A DNA stretch of 64,000 nt from Edaphochlamys debaryana (taxonomy: Eukaryota > Chlorophyta > Chlorophyceae > Chlamydomonadales), in the NCBI GenBank assembly GCA_016858145.1, contig JAEHOE010000005.1, positions 868,001-932,000 of the forward strand. The letters are read 5' to 3'. Shown one piece after another: positions 40,330-51,362 of this stretch. Below the pieces are notes generated by a model. The model was not told the DNA's origin, made no database searches, and was given only the letters and a program-made list of their open reading frames with translations. How positions within the stretch are numbered: position 1 is the first letter of the stretch; each line of letters opens with the position of its first letter. A program made the translations under genes and the position numbers.

Positions 40330-42266
40330 ATGGCGGCCTGCCTCGCGGTGCTGACGGATCCCAACCTGCTTTCGCGCATCCTTGCCGGCGAGGCTCGCGA
40401 GGACGCACGCTCTGTGCGACTGCTCAGCAGCGGCATCTGCGCAGCGTACGATGCCCAGACGCAGCAGCTGTGGGCAAAGGACTCCGGCCAAGGCGACATT
40501 GCCGCCCGCGAACTGTCGCTGCGCCGCATCCTCGCGCACGGCTGCCGCCCAGCGCAAGTCATCGTGGAAGTCACGGACAGCTCACAGGCCGATCAGCAGC
40601 AAGCTGGGTAAGGGGCTTCTCCCCCGCGCACCTTGGCCCGGCATGTCCCCGCTCTCCCCGCACAAGCCCGCACACGCCAGCACCCGTCCCCGATACGCTT
40701 GCTCCGGTACCGGATGCCCTCATGCTCGTTACTTCACCTTTTCCCGCCAACATCCCCGCGCAGACTGCGGCTGCTGCGCCCATTCGTGGACGTCTCTCGG
40801 ACCTCGCCGCTACTCACCCGGGAGCATTTAGCTGATGCAGCTTGCCTGACAGCCGGAAGAGCGCCTCGGCTGCTGGCCAGGGCCTTCCCGCACCTCACGC
40901 ACCTCACGCTTTGGGATGCGGAGGCTGCGGGCAGCTCGCTGGCGGGAGTGCTGGGCCTTCTCCTAGGAAGCGGCAATGGGGATCAGTCCCCCGTCCCTCG
41001 CCGGCCTGTGCTGCCGCACCTTCACTCTCTCGACCTGGGGGCCAAGTCAACCGAGCTGATGGAGGGCCTGTGCGCTGCGCTGCGGGGCGCCACGCAGCTG
41101 CGGCACCTGAAGCTGGACATGGACCTGGAGGACGCGTCTTCGGCGATTGAGGACCTGGCCAGTCTGGTGGGCCTCGAGCGCTTGGCAGTCGGGCCAACGT
41201 TTGACGTGGAAGCCCTTGTGAAGCCGCTCACAGCGCTCACCTCGCTAACCCTGGGCACCTATGGTGACCTGCCAGCGGTGGCGTTCCAAGGCCTGACGGC
41301 ACTGGTGGAGCTCGACTGCACCAGGGCTTCCCTGCCCGTCTCAGTCCTCTGCCACCTCTCTCGGCTGACTAGGCTGGCCCTCGGCAGTTTCATGGTCGAC
41401 GCTGGGGCTCGCACAGCTCCCCAGCCTCTGTCGCTTCCAGTCTTGGAGCTTCCGCCCAGCTTACGGGAGTGCGTGCTGGCCAATCAGCTCCCCGCGAACT
41501 TCTCAACCGGTATCAACGGTCCAGAGCGGGGAGTACATTGGGACGTGCGCTTCGTTCTCGAGGCCGAGGCTACTCAGACCGCGGTTAGGCCGCCGCGGGC
41601 AGTGGCGGCACTGTGCCGGGCCACATCAGCTATTGCCCAGTCGATGGCTCCGACGTCAGGTTTCCGGTTGCGAGGGTTCGGATACCTGGATCTGGTACCC
41701 GGCCGCCGCAACCACGCGCTTGAGGCGCTGGCCCGGACGAACCCCGCCTTCCTGACGCTCGCCAGCGTTACTTTGTCACACGAGGACCTTGAGACTTTGT
41801 CTCGCATCTCCAGCCTCAAGGCGAGCGGGGGCGGTGGAGGGCGCAAAGGCAGCCCGGCGCAGGGCGCCGGTAACTAGGTTCCGGGGCGGGGATGCTCCTG
41901 GCCCTTGCTAACCCACTACCGGTACTTGCTCCCTCCCCCCAGACTCTGCAGCTCGCACCGCCGTGCACCTACCCGGCGTGTGCGCTGCACAAGCTGTCGC
42001 GCCTTCCACTGCTCTCCACTCTCGGCCTTGACGTGGATTGCTGGTATCATAGGGACTGGAAGGGTTCCCTACGGTCAGCGGTACTGTCAGTCTGCGACAG
42101 CCGGTGGCAGGGCAGGGCACTCGCGGTCGAGTTCTACTGCAGGTCTCCATGGCCGGGGGAGTCCGTTGCCAGCATTCAAGAGGTGAACGTCTTGGTCCAG
42201 ATGGAACTGCGGCGGCTGGGCGTGGACTCTGGAAGGTTTCGGGTGATGCGAGGCCCGAATGAGTAG
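40330..42266 (+). CDS. F-box-like/leucine-rich-repeat protein, copy 2
   Basis: Phase-consistent exons 40330-40607, 40764-41820 and 41943-42266 give 552 aa. The ATG is in good context (ACCATGGCGG). The N-terminus LTDPNLLSRILAG with ARSVRLLSSGICAAYD resembles a degenerate F-box (leucine-rich start, then R-x-VR-L-S-x-x-x-AYD). LRRs follow: LPHLHSLDLGAKSTEL, TQLRHLKLDMDLEDAS, VGLERLAVGPTF, LTALTSLTLGTYGDL, LSRLTRLALGSFM, then ISSLKTLQLAPPCTYP across the last junction. Intron 2 begins GCGAGC, so a GC-AG intron is proposed; it joins SSLK to TLQL in frame and restores a canonical LRR. A probable role is substrate selection for an SCF ubiquitin ligase, but the F-box is weak. Middle copy of a three-unit tandem array. 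Confidence 0.75.
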
Positions 42267-43461
42267 AAGCAAGGCATGGAGGGAGCAAATGTGGTGGTTG
42301 CGTGGTCAGGCATCCCAGCCCCAGTGGCCCCAATAGGCTTAGGCTTCTGAGGCGTGTTCTGAGGGTTTGGCACCGGTGCCTGAAGGGACACGTTGCACGA
42401 GTGCGCGAAGCAGCGGTGACGCAGCTGTAGGTGCAGGCTGACTAGGGCCACGGGTCCGGTGCTAACGTAAATTGCAGTCTCGGCTCTACTTGTGCACATC
42501 CGTACAATGCATTGCTTGTGAAGTTGTCCAGTTGTGCAGTCGCCAGCTTTACCACGTTCCGACCCCTGCCGCTCCCGGGTGTATTATTTGATCAAACATC
42601 TTGTTATTGATTTAGCATTGACACCCATCCGCGGCATCCGGGCCCGCTCGCCCACCGCCCCCTCGATCCTTTACACCTGCTTCGCTATACTGCTACACAG
42701 ATCAGCACCTTGCCCCTGCCCCTGCCCCTCCTTGCCCGTGTGCATGGCCGCTACCGCCAGTTGCCACGACTCCGCGGCGCTACGCCCCTTTATCTAAAAT
42801 GATCCCGCCAGATGGCCGCACCAGGCCGCATCCATCCGGACCAGCTATCAAGCGCGCCTAGGTAAGCCCCTAGCTCGTGGTGTCCAGGAACCCTTTGCGA
42901 GGGCCCCCGATATGGTGAGCTGCAGGGTGACGGCTGTGCAGGGCTGCAGGCGCTGCCTGTCGCTGTGGTGTCTGAGCCTTGACATAGGCATTGCCTCAGA
43001 CCAGCGAGCCCGTGGGGGTGAAGGCTGGTGGAGGTGAATCGCTTAGGCAGGCCGCAGACTTATTGGCAGCGCCGCCCGGCACGACAGCTGGCAATGCCGC
43101 CCCGTGACTGGTGCGCCACCTTGGATGGTACGGGGTGGGATATGGCGCCATGCACGGGGGCGGTCAGGGGGGAGGGGGTCAGGCTAGGGGCCCCCAGCGA
43201 TGCGCATTCGTAGTCGCCTAGCAGCTATCGTGCGGGCCCTTTCCCCCCGGTTCGACAGCATCTCTGCCCCTGCTTGCCGCCACGGTTCCGGGGGCCGTCT
43301 CGCTAGCGCCAAGACGGAGGAACAGGACCCGGCACCTGAATCGTGCATGGCGGCCCCCGCCCGGCGCGGTACCATCCGGACCAGCCCGCTGCCCCTCAGT
43401 CTTGTCTTCAAGCCTGCTTCGCTATCCAGCGCTCACAGCCAATCTCTTAGCTTAACGAACC

Positions 43462-45206
43462 ATGGCGGCCTGCCTCGCGGTGCTGACGGATCCCAACCTG
43501 CTTTCGCGCATCCTTGCCGGCGAGGCTCGCGAGGACGCACGCTCTGTGCGACTGCTCAGCAGCGGCATCTGCGCAGCGTACGATGCCCAGACGCAGCAGC
43601 TGTGGGCAAAGGACTCCGGCCAAGGCGACATTGCCGCCCGCGAACTGTCGCTGCGCCGCATCCTCGCGCACGGCTGCCGCCCAGCGCAAGTCATCGTGGA
43701 AGTCACGGACAGCTCACAGGCCGATCAGCAGCAAGCTGGGTAAGGGGCTTCTCCCCCGTGCACCTTGGCCCGGCATGTCCCCGCTCTCCCCGCACAAGCC
43801 CGCACACGCCAGCACCCGTCCCCGATACGCTTGCTCGTTACTTCACCTTTTCCCGCCAACATCCCCGCGCAGACTGCGGCTGCTGCGCCCATTCGTGGAC
43901 GTCTCTCGGACCTCGCCGCTACTCACCCGGGAGCATTTAGCTGATGCAGCTTGCCTGACAGCCGGAAGAGCGCCTCGGCTGCTGGCCAGGGCCTTCCCGC
44001 ACCTCACGCTTTGGGATGCGGAGGCTGCGGGCAGCTCGCTGGCGGGGGCGCTCCGACTGCTCCTAGGGAGCGGCCCTGGGGATCAGTCCCCCGTCCCTCG
44101 CCGGCCTGTGCTGCCGCACCTTCACTCTCTCGACCTGGGGGCCAAGTCAACCGAGTTGATGGAGGGCCTGTGCGCTGCGCTGCGGGGCGCCACGCAGCTG
44201 CGGCACCTGAAGCTGGACATGGACCTGGAAGCAATGCATTCAGCGATTGAGGACCTTGCCACCCTGGTCAGCCTCGAGCGCTTGGCAGTCGGATCGACGT
44301 GTGATGAGGAAGTCCTTCTCAAGCCGCTCACAGCGCTTACCTCGATGACTCTCAGCACTCATGACGAGCTGCCAGCGGAGGCTATTGGGGACCTTGCGGC
44401 ACTGGTGGCTCTGCTGCCGGTCTCGGCCCTATGCAACCTTACACGGCTGACTAAGCTGGCCGTCGCCCATCTCTGGACCGAACACCGCCCCCGGGGCGCC
44501 CGGGGCGAACCGCCTGCAGGCTGGGAGCTTCCATCTAGCTTACGGGAGAGCGTCCTGAGCTTGACGTATCCTCGAGACATCCCAGGCCCTATCCATGGTC
44601 CTGATGAAGCTGTGCACTGGGACTTGCGCTTTGCCTTGGCCGGAGGCGATGACGTGACCGACGACAACGCCCTAGCCCCTGAAGCAGAGGCGGCATTGTG
44701 CCGGGCCTCATCGTTGCTGGCGCAGTCAATGGCCCCCACGTCGGGCTTCCGGTTGCTGGGCATCAATTGCCAGGAAGTCAAGCCCGTGGGCGGCGGGCCC
44801 GGATGCTTCTGGCCCATTCTCACAGACTGCACTGCCCCCGCGCTCTCTGCTCCTGTGATCCCCTCAGACCCTGAAGCTTGTGCCGTCGTGCTCCTACCCG
44901 GCGCCCGCCCTGCATAAGCTCTTGTGCCTTCCGCTGCTCTCCACGCTCGGCCTTGACGCCGGGTTCTCGTTAAACAAGGAGACTGGTGTATGGCAGGAGC
45001 CTCCTGAGGCCCGGGGCGCTCTGCTGTCGCTCTGCTGTCACGAGCAGTGGCCAGACAGGGCTCTGGCGGTTGAGTTGTACTACAGAGCTGACATGCCGGC
45101 AGAGGCTGCCCCCGTACGGGGTTTGGGCGATTCGCTCAGGATGGAGCTGAGGCGGCTGGGCCTAGATGCAGAGAGGGTCAGGGTGAGGCGTGGACCCCAT
45201 GCATGA
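43462..45206 (+). CDS. F-box-like/leucine-rich-repeat protein, copy 3
   Basis: Exons 43462-43739, 43873-44785 and 44868-45206 are in phase and give 509 aa. The F-box-like N-terminus is identical to copies 1 and 2. LRR segments: LPHLHSLDLGAKSTEL, TQLRHLKLDMDLEAMH, VSLERLAVGSTCDE, LTALTSMTLSTHDEL, LTRLTKLAVAHLW, then TLKLVPSCSYPAPALHKL and LPLLSTLGLD. The LRR half and the C-terminal exon differ strongly from copy 2. Copy 2's segment HALEALARTNPAFLTLASV is missing here, replaced by a GT-AG donor after VKP. Sequence similarity to unit 2 ends after the stop. The product is probably an adaptor or recognition protein of the same type as copy 2. Confidence 0.75.
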
Positions 45207-47369
45207 GTGGAGGATGGGTACAGGGGAGCATGCATTGCGTGAGAGGAGAGGATTCGTAGCTGCCAGCCTCTGCATGGTGCTCAATGGTTGCCGTAGACGC
45301 GCGGGGGGCGTAGCCGTGCATCAGGACCTGCAGGCGGAGGGCCCGTCAATTGGGCCGGGTCATAGCGCCAGTTACGAGCATGCTCAAAAGGGTCTGCGGG
45401 TCAGCAGCTGACGTCAGTTGCTAGTGTGGTTAAGATGCAGTCTGGCGTTCTTCTAGGCCTCTCTCAATAACAGCTTCTCTTGAGGACGTGCATGAGGATG
45501 TTGCCCAGCCGCCCAGCGTGTACTGCCTCGGTTCAGTCGGTTGGCAGAGCTCGAGGCGGGAGGAGGGCATAGTGCCTGGACTAGCACTACGGGGATCAAG
45601 CGGAGCACGCTGTGCTAGAGTTGCTGGCTTGCTGTTGCCGGACCGGTCTTTTGCGGTGAGCCGGGGAGTAGGAAGATGGACCCTCTGGCCTGGCCCCTTG
45701 GATGTAGATCACTCGGGGCCCCACAGTACATCGCTGCTGTGCTTGGACCACTACTCACGAGTGCCGGTGTAGTAAGACAAGCACCCTGACCCACGTTTGG
45801 TTCCACTCTGGTTCGGCGTCCAGTGATGCGTTAAGGCCTGCAAAAACCTGCCTGGCCTTTGCCCCTCTTCGTCTCGAGACTAGTCACGCGGCCCGCCCAC
45901 GCCAGACCCGACCCTCTTGTGCAGTCCTGACTCTCTTGTGTGCAGCGCTTCTGGCTCGGCGCAACCTGGAGTTGTTACGAGTGGGTGCTGCTGTGTTGAG
46001 GACCTGTAGGCTGCAGGGCCTCCGTCTGGGGACCAGTGCACCAGTCATGCCGCACACGCCAGACCCCGACGCCGAGGTGCACCTGGCCCTCTGCCTGCAA
46101 GGGTCCAGCGGTGCAATCCGCCTGCACGGCCAACGACCCCTGCCAGCACAGTGCTCCTCCACAGGATGCTGTTCAGCGCTCCTACATCGAGCTGCCCTTG
46201 GCCACTCAGCCACCGCAACCTGGTGGTCCAGAGGCCGGGCCCCCATGGTACTGCCGCAGAAGCAGGGTTGTAGGGTTTGTCACGACAAGGCCCTCACTGG
46301 AGCTTTCCCTCCCCAAAACCCCTGACGGAGCGGAGAGGTGCGTGTCAGGCACGGGTTGTGATATCGTGCGTCTGCCCCCTGAGCCTGCACCTGCCACTAC
46401 GCCGGCCCCAGACCTCCCAAGCTTCCATCGCATGACACAGGCAGTTCAGCGTGGGGCGCTGCTGCAGTGCTGCTACCTCGCAACGGACCTGCTCCCCACC
46501 TGACTAGCCTCCGCAGTGGGCCTGCTCGGGTGACTGGGGAGGTCACATGGCAGACCGGTAGGCCCGATCACAGAGCCATGACCTGCCTCAGGGAGAAGTG
46601 TAAGCTTGGACCACGGGCGCGGGACTCAATCACCGGTACTGTGGGGTCTCCAGGGGTTTTCCGCGGGCTCTGCATATGGTTGCTGCAGGAGCCAGCACCC
46701 GCAGTCGCAGCCCGCCTCTGCTGGTGCTGCCCCTGGCGAAAGGCCGAGTTGCTCTGCACAAGGCTGAACGCGGGGAGGCACTCATTAACACAAATGCCCC
46801 ACCAACCGCGAGTCACCCCTGGTCGCTTGTTGCCTCTGTTGGGCAGCCCAGCCGGCCCTGCTGTGCAACCCAAGGAGCCAGCCAGCCCGGGCTCCGCAGA
46901 GGCCTGGCTGCTGCAGGACCGGGGATCCAGCTCGTAATGGTGTTCAGAAACACCGCTTCAATGGGCCAGTAAGGCCGCCGCTGCCAGAAGCGGAGGCAGA
47001 GGGCCCCCCTCCTGGCTGGGGGCGGCTACCGTACCTGTCCCCCGCAATACGCGCACCTGCCGTTCTGGTACAAGACTCCAGCCTCTCGGTGATCGGGTCC
47101 CTAGGCTATCAGCAAGTCTTGCCGCCCTGAACGCAGTGCGTGCAGCCGTCCGCACCTCCGCGCCTACCCCGCCGTGACCCAAACATGTTGGCATGTCCGC
47201 GCAATTGGCCGTCCCAACAATCCGTTGGTGGCTGTCGGCTCCACGACAGTGAAGCGTGTACTGCCGGTCGCCTCTCGGTGTCCCAGCTGGGTAGTCCGGC
47301 CCCCCGGGCTATCCACGCCGACGTGTCGGCCCAGATCGCCCGCGTGGAAGCGCTAGAGTCGAGCGCGCG
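45207..47369. other. 2.2-kb intergenic region, no gene recognised
   Basis: Between the LRR array and the plastocyanin promoter. Open frames around 45936-46503 (for example LARRNLELLRVGAAVLRTC and AEVHLALCLQGSSGAIRLHG) have a protein-like flavour but lack a recognised domain or clear splice structure; they may be remains of a decayed gene. Confidence 0.4.
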
Positions 47370-47412
47370 TATAAAGACGGATACGTAAGTCGCACATCAA
47401 AGTATGTGCGAC
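47370..47412 (+). promoter_or_regulatory. TATA box and adjacent dyad upstream of plastocyanin
   Basis: TATAAA at 47370-47375 is followed by a perfect 9-bp inverted repeat: GTCGCACAT (47389-47397) and ATGTGCGAC (47404-47412). The expected transcription start would fall in or near the dyad, about 320 bp before the ATG. A CCAAT motif occurs near 47583. The dyad could be a protein-binding site or a 5' UTR hairpin; either is inference. Confidence 0.4.
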
Positions 47413-47724
47413 ATCGAACGCTCGGGGTGCTATCGACGGGTGGATTGCTACAAAGGCGACTGGCAGCAAATTGCGGCATGCGCATCTGCTGCGCCCGAAC
47501 GCGCTCGCCGCGCGGGCCCGGGTGGCCCAGTTGCCGTTTCGTGATGAGGCTAACCTTGTCGATCAGTCGCGGGGCCCAGGGCCAATCGGGAGCCGCGAGC
47601 GAGCAACCCAGATTCTTGTACGGCTCTGCATGGGCTAACCCTCGCATGCAAGCGGTCTTAAGCTGAGTGCACGACGCTCTCAAGCATACCCGGTTCACCT
47701 GAGTATCACTTCCGCCACACGAAA

Positions 47725-48384
47725 ATGAAGGCCACCCTCGCTCGCCCTGCTGCCCGCGCCGGCGCTGTGCGCCCGGTCGCCTCGATGAAGGCCGCGGTCT
47801 CCCGCGTCGCCTCCATCGCTGGTGCCTCGGTTGCCTCCCTGGCCCTGACCCTGGCTGCCAACGCTGCCACCGTCAAGCTGGGCTCTGACACCGGTGCCCT
47901 GGCCTTCGAGCCCGCTACCCTGACCGTCAAGTCGGGCGAGACCATCGACTTCGTGAACAACGCTGGCTTCCCCCACAACGTCGTCTTCGATGAGGACGCC
48001 GTGCCGGTGAGCAATTGGGTGAACGCGATCAACTGGGCCGGCCCAGATCGCGAAGAACAGGCCGGGTGAACTCGAGCGCAAGTCGCTGACGTGCGCATGC
48101 CTCGCGCTCCGCTCCTTGCAGGCCGGCGTCGACGCCGATGCCATCTCCCGCGATGACCTCCTGAACGCCCCCGGCGAGACCTACTCGGTCAAGCTGACCA
48201 CCCCGGGCACCTACGGGTACTTCTGCGAGCCCCACGCCGGCGCTGGCATGGTGGGTCGCGCACTTCGCTGGCGTTTGCTGGGTCTCTCATGCTTTTTCTT
48301 GAGCCTTATGCTGCGAATTTTCGCTAACCAACTTCTCCCCTCGCGCTCCGTCGCCCGCAGGTCGGCAAGATCATTGTCCAGTAA
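47725..48384 (+). CDS. PCY1: Plastocyanin precursor
   Basis: Three exons, 47725-48006, 48122-48250 and 48361-48384, all in phase 0, encode 144 aa. Residues 1-47 form a bipartite transit peptide: an Arg/Ala/Ser-rich stromal part ([20 protein letters not shown]) and a hydrophobic thylakoid-transfer part ([10 protein letters not shown]) before the mature start [10 protein letters not shown]. The mature blue-copper domain has all four ligands: His in GFPHNVVF, then Cys, His and Met in [10 protein letters not shown]. It ends VGKIIVQ like the Chlamydomonas protein. It carries electrons from cytochrome b6f to photosystem I in the thylakoid lumen. The coding sequence prefers C-ending codons, as expected of a highly expressed gene. 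A TGTAA signal lies 60 bp past the stop. Confidence 0.97.
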
Positions 48385-48443
48385 ATTCGTCTCGCGTGAT
48401 TACCTGGGGGGCCGTCGGATGGCGGAATTTTGTCGTGTGTGTG

Positions 48444-48448
48444 TGTAA
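48444..48448 (+). terminator. TGTAA poly(A) signal of plastocyanin
   Basis: The chlorophyte polyadenylation motif, here at the end of a GT-rich run, 60 bp after the plastocyanin stop codon. Confidence 0.65.
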
Positions 48449-48619
48449 GTCTTTCCGGACAACTCGGCCCCGCCCCCGACCGCTCCCGACCGCACTATAC
48501 TTGCACTTGCCGCGCGCTCTGCGCGCCCCAGCCACAGCATTGTAGCAGTATGTGCAGCCAATTGCAGCAGCTGTGTTGGATTGCCTTGCAGATGCAGCGG
48601 TGCGTTGACGCACTCCCCA

Positions 48620-48915
48620 GCAGCGCAGCGTGTCTTCAGCTCCACCAGCCTGGCACGAGTCGCCCCTACCAGCGGAGCTTATCCCAGCAGCACAAATGCA
48701 GCTCGCTTATCTCGTCGTGAGGCAGCTTACCCTGTCGGCAATGACTCTCCACCGGGGGCAGTTACTCTACCTCCCCTGATCTCATCTCCACCCTTCCACC
48801 CCTCGACTCCCCAGCTGACGCAACGTCGGGCAGCATGCCTTCAACTCCACGCAGCCTCTAACGCATCTTATTCCAGCAACATACCTGCAGTTCGCGCATC
48901 TCCTCGTACGAACCT
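48620..48915 (+). repeat. Degenerate ~100-bp direct duplication
   Basis: About 48620-48718 and 48820-48912 share a series of matches in order (GCAGCGTGTCTTCAGCTCCAC / GGCAGCATGCCTTCAACTCCAC given here as short cores TTCAGCTCCAC and TTCAACTCCAC, then CTTATCCCAGCA / CTTATTCCAGCA, then GCAGCTCGC / GCAGTTCGC, then TCTCGTCG / TCTCCTCG). This is an old local duplication, of unknown function. Confidence 0.5.
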
Positions 48916-49317
48916 TCTCTCCACACAAACAGCAGTCACCCTGACGCGGTAGCCCTTATCCATGATGGTCCCCTCATCTCCCTGAGGTTCTGAGCTTTGA
49001 AAGACACCTTCATTGAAGCAGTTCCGCACGGTTGTACGTTGCACAAATTCCTCCAGCCCCAACCCCTCTAGATGGCTGACCAGCCCGACTGTCGACATAC
49101 CGGTGACCCGTCCCTGACCTGAAGTTTCTAGCCGCACATCCTATCCCGTCCTGCCTGCCCGCAGCGTTCCCACGCGTCTGCACTATCCAGCGCATAAACG
49201 GTAGCTTGCCACTGCTTGAGCGGGCTTGAGCACCACGAGGCTGCCTTCCCACACTTCCACCCCTAACTTCCAACACATTCTTTTCCCCTGGGCAGACCGC
49301 CCGCATGGGCCTGCGGC

Positions 49318-49596
49318 CCGTACACAGTCCTGAGCGACCAGCTCGTGGCGGTAAAGGTCGAGGGCCAGGCCCAAGTTGTTGGCATCCCCACGGCAAATTA
49401 CCTCCATTCCGCAATTGCCATGGACCTAGCCCATCACCTGGCCCCAACACCAGACCTTAAAGGAGCTCCTCGCATGCGTGCCCCCGTCAGCAGCCGTGGG
49501 CTGGAAGGTTCCAGGGGTGCCGTGCCAGCGCGTGATCCAACGCTAGCGCCAGTACCGAGCATTAACACTGCCCTGGCACGTGGGAGCGCTCGGTGA
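49318..49596 (+). CDS. Possible exon or gene remnant, unknown
   Basis: An open frame ending at a TGA (49594-49596) reads TVLSDQLVAVKVEGQAQVVG, then IPTANYLHSAIAMDLAHHL. The GIPTANY block recalls the GIPTAN motif of riboflavin kinases, but the surrounding residues do not clearly fit. No start codon or splice partners were established. It could be a fragment or chance. Confidence 0.2.
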   Translation, partial: PYTVLSDQLVAVKVEGQAQVVGIPTANYLHSAIAMDLAHHLAPTPDLKGAPRMRAPVSSRGLEGSRGAVPARDPTLAPVPSINTALARGSAR

Positions 49597-50558
49597 CCTA
49601 CCAAGCAGCAACATCCCGCCACACATGAAGGCCAACACACTGCCGCTGTCCGCCCACACCGAACCCTCCTCAAATCGCAGCGTCTGAGCGCTTTGAGGAC
49701 AGGGAGGACAGGGCGCTCGCGCAGTTCCTCGCAGTCCATGGCCGCGAAGCAGCTCGCCTCCGCCTGCACCGGTCTGGAGCCGCCACCCCGCAGCTGCCGT
49801 CTGCGCGGCGAGCACCGCTGGGCAAGGGGCATGCCGCTAGCCGCCCCAGGGCTCGCGCCAGGGCGCTCTGCACGTCTGCAGATCGACTAAAGGCGCTCAG
49901 GGCTGCGGGGGCTACCGGCCGTCAGAAGCTGGCAGACGTCGTGATAACGCTGTGTGGCTGGCAGGGCCCGCAGTCGCTCCTTCCCCATGGCCCCTGGGCG
50001 TGGCTTCCCACCGCACTGTCTGCCGGCGGCCTCCTTTCGGCGGCCGCGGTGTGCAGCCCAGGCTGGCGGCGTCCGGCGAGGCCCGAGTGCCGCGAGTGGA
50101 TGGGCAGGGGCCAGGGGGACAGCGTCGGCGGTCAGCCGTGCCGCCAGCGGCGCCAGGGCCAGGCGCCGTGCCCCCGTTCGCGCCTAGCTGTGGGCGTGGG
50201 CCGCCGCATGCGCACCGGCCCTGTTGCCGCTTGCGGCCGCCGGCTCCTCCTTGCGCGCTGCGTATACGGCCGCTCCGTTCAGTTTTGGCTCGTACAACTC
50301 CTCCTTGCAGTCGTGATCAGCGCCGCCGTCCGAGGCTGCTGCGGCGGCGGCCGGCTCCATTGTGGAGCTGATGTCGCTGGTGTCACGGCCAAGGCACTGT
50401 CGCCAGCTGCTCTTATAGCGCCGTGACGGCGGCTGCCTGCATCGCGCCGCCGCTGCGGCTGCCGCCGCCGCCGCCGCTGCCCCGCCTCATCCTCAGGCGA
50501 CACGTGGCTACGCGGGGCGAGCTCAGGGTTAGATTGGACTGGCATAGGACCGGGGACT

Positions 50559-51053
50559 TCATCTGGCTCGGGGTGTACGGGTTGACGTCTGGACTCCGCA
50601 CTTCCTCCTGGGCGGCCAGCGCTGCGGCTGGCCGCGATGCTTCCCCCCTTGCTGTCGCCTCCGCCTGCGCCTCCGCCTACCCCCTGCCGCTTCTGTCGCT
50701 CCGCCTGCCACTCGGAGGCCGGGATGATAGAGGGCGAAGGCGCCAGACGCCGACGCGGCCTGCAGCTGCAGGTACCGGTAGGTGCGCGCCTCGCGGAGGC
50801 CCAGAGTCGTTGCAGGGGCCGCTGCCCCTCTGGCGCACGTCAGCACGGTCCCTCCCACCCATGTAGGGTCGCCACACCGGCAAAACGCTGTCCGCTCCAC
50901 CCCGTTGCCTAACCGACAGAGGGCTCCCGAGGCGGTGAGGACCTCCAGCCTTACCCCATCCGCAGTCCCAGCTCCAAGCAGGTGCAGCTCCGAGGGTGGG
51001 TGCAGGAGTACAGGCGGCGTTGGCGGCGGTAGAGGAGAGGCGTAGCCGCGCAA
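50559..51053 (-). CDS. Hypothetical minus-strand open frame
   Basis: 165 codons, containing HLLGAGTADGVRLEVLTASG, TAFCRCGDPTWVGGTVLTCA and ARTYRYLQLQAASASGAFAL, then an Arg-rich end. The regular hydrophobic spacing and three cysteines look more protein-like than the shadow frames around it, but no family was recognised, and flanking exons were not identified. Confidence 0.22.
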   Translation of the reverse strand: MRGYASPLPPPTPPVLLHPPSELHLLGAGTADGVRLEVLTASGALCRLGNGVERTAFCRCGDPTWVGGTVLTCARGAAAPATTLGLREARTYRYLQLQAASASGAFALYHPGLRVAGGATEAAGGRRRRRRRRQQGGKHRGQPQRWPPRRKCGVQTSTRTPRAR

Positions 51054-51219
51054 GGCGTGCTTCAGGCTGGCGGAAGCGGGGACGCCTGCTAGGGAGATGG
51101 GGCCAAGAGGACGGGCTCAAGTTCAGGGGGTCACATCACGCCCTAAGCACAGCCCAAATAAAGTGACGGGCAACACATGAGGGCTTCCAAGACGGTGTGG
51201 CCCATGCAACCTCGACACA

Positions 51220-51362
51220 ATGACGGCCGCGGTCTCCCGCGTCGCCTCCGTCGCTGGTGCCTCGGTTGCCTGCCTAGCCCTGACCCTGGCTGCCAAGTGC
51301 CAATGCCGCCGTCAGCTGGGCTCTGACACTGTGCCCAGGCTTTTGAGCCCGCGACCCTGACC
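51220..51362 (+). pseudogene. Fragment of plastocyanin exon 1
   Basis: The stretch starting ATGACGGCCGCGGTCTCCC matches plastocyanin from 47787 (ATGAAGGCCGCGGTCTCCC) through about 47929, covering the second half of the transit peptide and the first mature residues. It carries several indels and substitutions that break the frame. Homology starts and stops inside the exon, so the copying mechanism (RNA-mediated or local duplication) cannot be told. It lies 3.5 kb downstream of the parent gene in the same orientation. Confidence 0.9.

Larger units (their letters stand above)
38595..45206 (+). repeat. Tandem array of three units, each with an F-box-like/LRR gene
   Basis: Unit 1 starts near 38595, unit 2 near 39958 and unit 3 near 43090. 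Matching positions are offset by 1,336 bp (unit 1 to 2) and 3,132 bp (unit 2 to 3). The tail of unit 1 (39514-40052) matches the tail of unit 2 (42645-43184), so unit 1 equals unit 2 minus about 1,795 bp. Sequence around exon 1 is almost identical in all three; differences there are a few substitutions and a ~20-bp deletion in the unit 3 intron. Confidence 0.92.

Noticed and set aside
38595..45206. CRISPR-like or satellite array
   Set aside because: Units are kilobase-sized and gene-bearing with intron/exon structure; there are no short regular repeats with spacers.
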